NCBI GenBank assembly: GCA_036768485.1
Contig: JAVLUZ010000161.1
Location: 11,911,510-11,975,509 of the forward strand
Direction of reading: 5' to 3'
Length of the DNA stretch: 64,000 nt
Source of the DNA: Mermis nigrescens
Lineage: Eukaryota; Nematoda; Enoplea; Mermithida; Mermithidae
This document shows, piece by piece, positions 63,706 through 64,000 of the stretch (position 1 is the stretch's first letter; the number at the start of each line of letters is the position of its first letter). The notes under the pieces were generated by a model. That model was not told the DNA's origin. It searched no databases and was given only the letters and a program-made list of their open reading frames with translations. The position numbers and the translations under genes are program-made.

Positions 63706-64000
63706 GATCTAACCCCCTCCCCAGTCTTCATATGCATGCAGAAATTAAAATTTTTTCTTGATTAGCGACATACTATAGTCTATTTCATTCAACTTTGCAG
63801 TTTTTTTAAAATTTACCCGTAAGAATCCGGCTGCAAACGTGGCTAAAAATTTTGATGCAGTTACGCGACTAAATAACGGCATACGTCCCAGCATTACTCG
63901 CCATACTGTAGAATACCACATTTACTTATTATTTTGAAACACCTTTGTGGTCACTCTAAATTTTTTAAAGAACCTCAAAAGTAAATCAAACGAACCAGTG

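Overview
The window is an AT-rich animal (probably invertebrate) genomic segment. It shows spliced exons with GT-AG introns, CR1-like non-LTR retrotransposons, long TA microsatellites and dozens of short inverted-repeat DNA transposons. I cannot name the species.

Gene: one protein-coding gene is recognisable, tripeptidyl-peptidase II (TPP2, a giant cytosolic subtilisin-family exopeptidase). It lies on the minus strand from the start codon at 52158 to at least 898 and probably runs off the left edge. I assembled 22 exons by homology and by checking donors, acceptors and codon phase. The phases chain correctly except at two gaps: a short piece between exons 2 and 3, and one exon of about 35-45 residues between exons 16 and 17. 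About 1196 codons are present against roughly 1250 in the human protein. The last C-terminal residues were not found. Catalytic Asp (exon 1), His (exon 8) and Ser (exon 10) are visible. Exon 9, which carries the oxyanion Asn, cannot be read in one frame, so the locus is either a decaying copy or has base errors there.

Introns: more than 90 percent of the gene is intron, built largely of nested non-autonomous DNA transposons. Many have a clear 8-bp target-site duplication (TSD) and CAG/TAG-type ends, as in the hAT superfamily. The largest nests are V/X (27250-31470), Y (34920-37654) and Z (38959-45072, four levels deep). Others are scattered MITEs, one Tc1/mariner-like MITE with a remnant of transposase helix-turn-helix, a minisatellite (39400-40290), and TA tracts at 8280, 33840 and 54404.

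Upstream flank: 53.2-61.3 kb holds three defective CR1/Jockey-type retrotransposons with (ATTTGTA)-like 3' ends, a tRNA-Tyr-like SINE head, and then more inverted-repeat elements to 64 kb.

Most notable signals: (1) a GC-rich hairpin, core GCGAAGC (an exceptionally stable DNA mini-hairpin), recurs about 20 times exactly and about 40 times with variants, in otherwise different repeat families; (2) two places where neighbouring elements share the same 8-bp TSD, giving TSD-A-TSD-B-TSD; (3) several hAT-like families that independently carry terminal arrays of GC-rich short repeats; (4) the broken exon 9.
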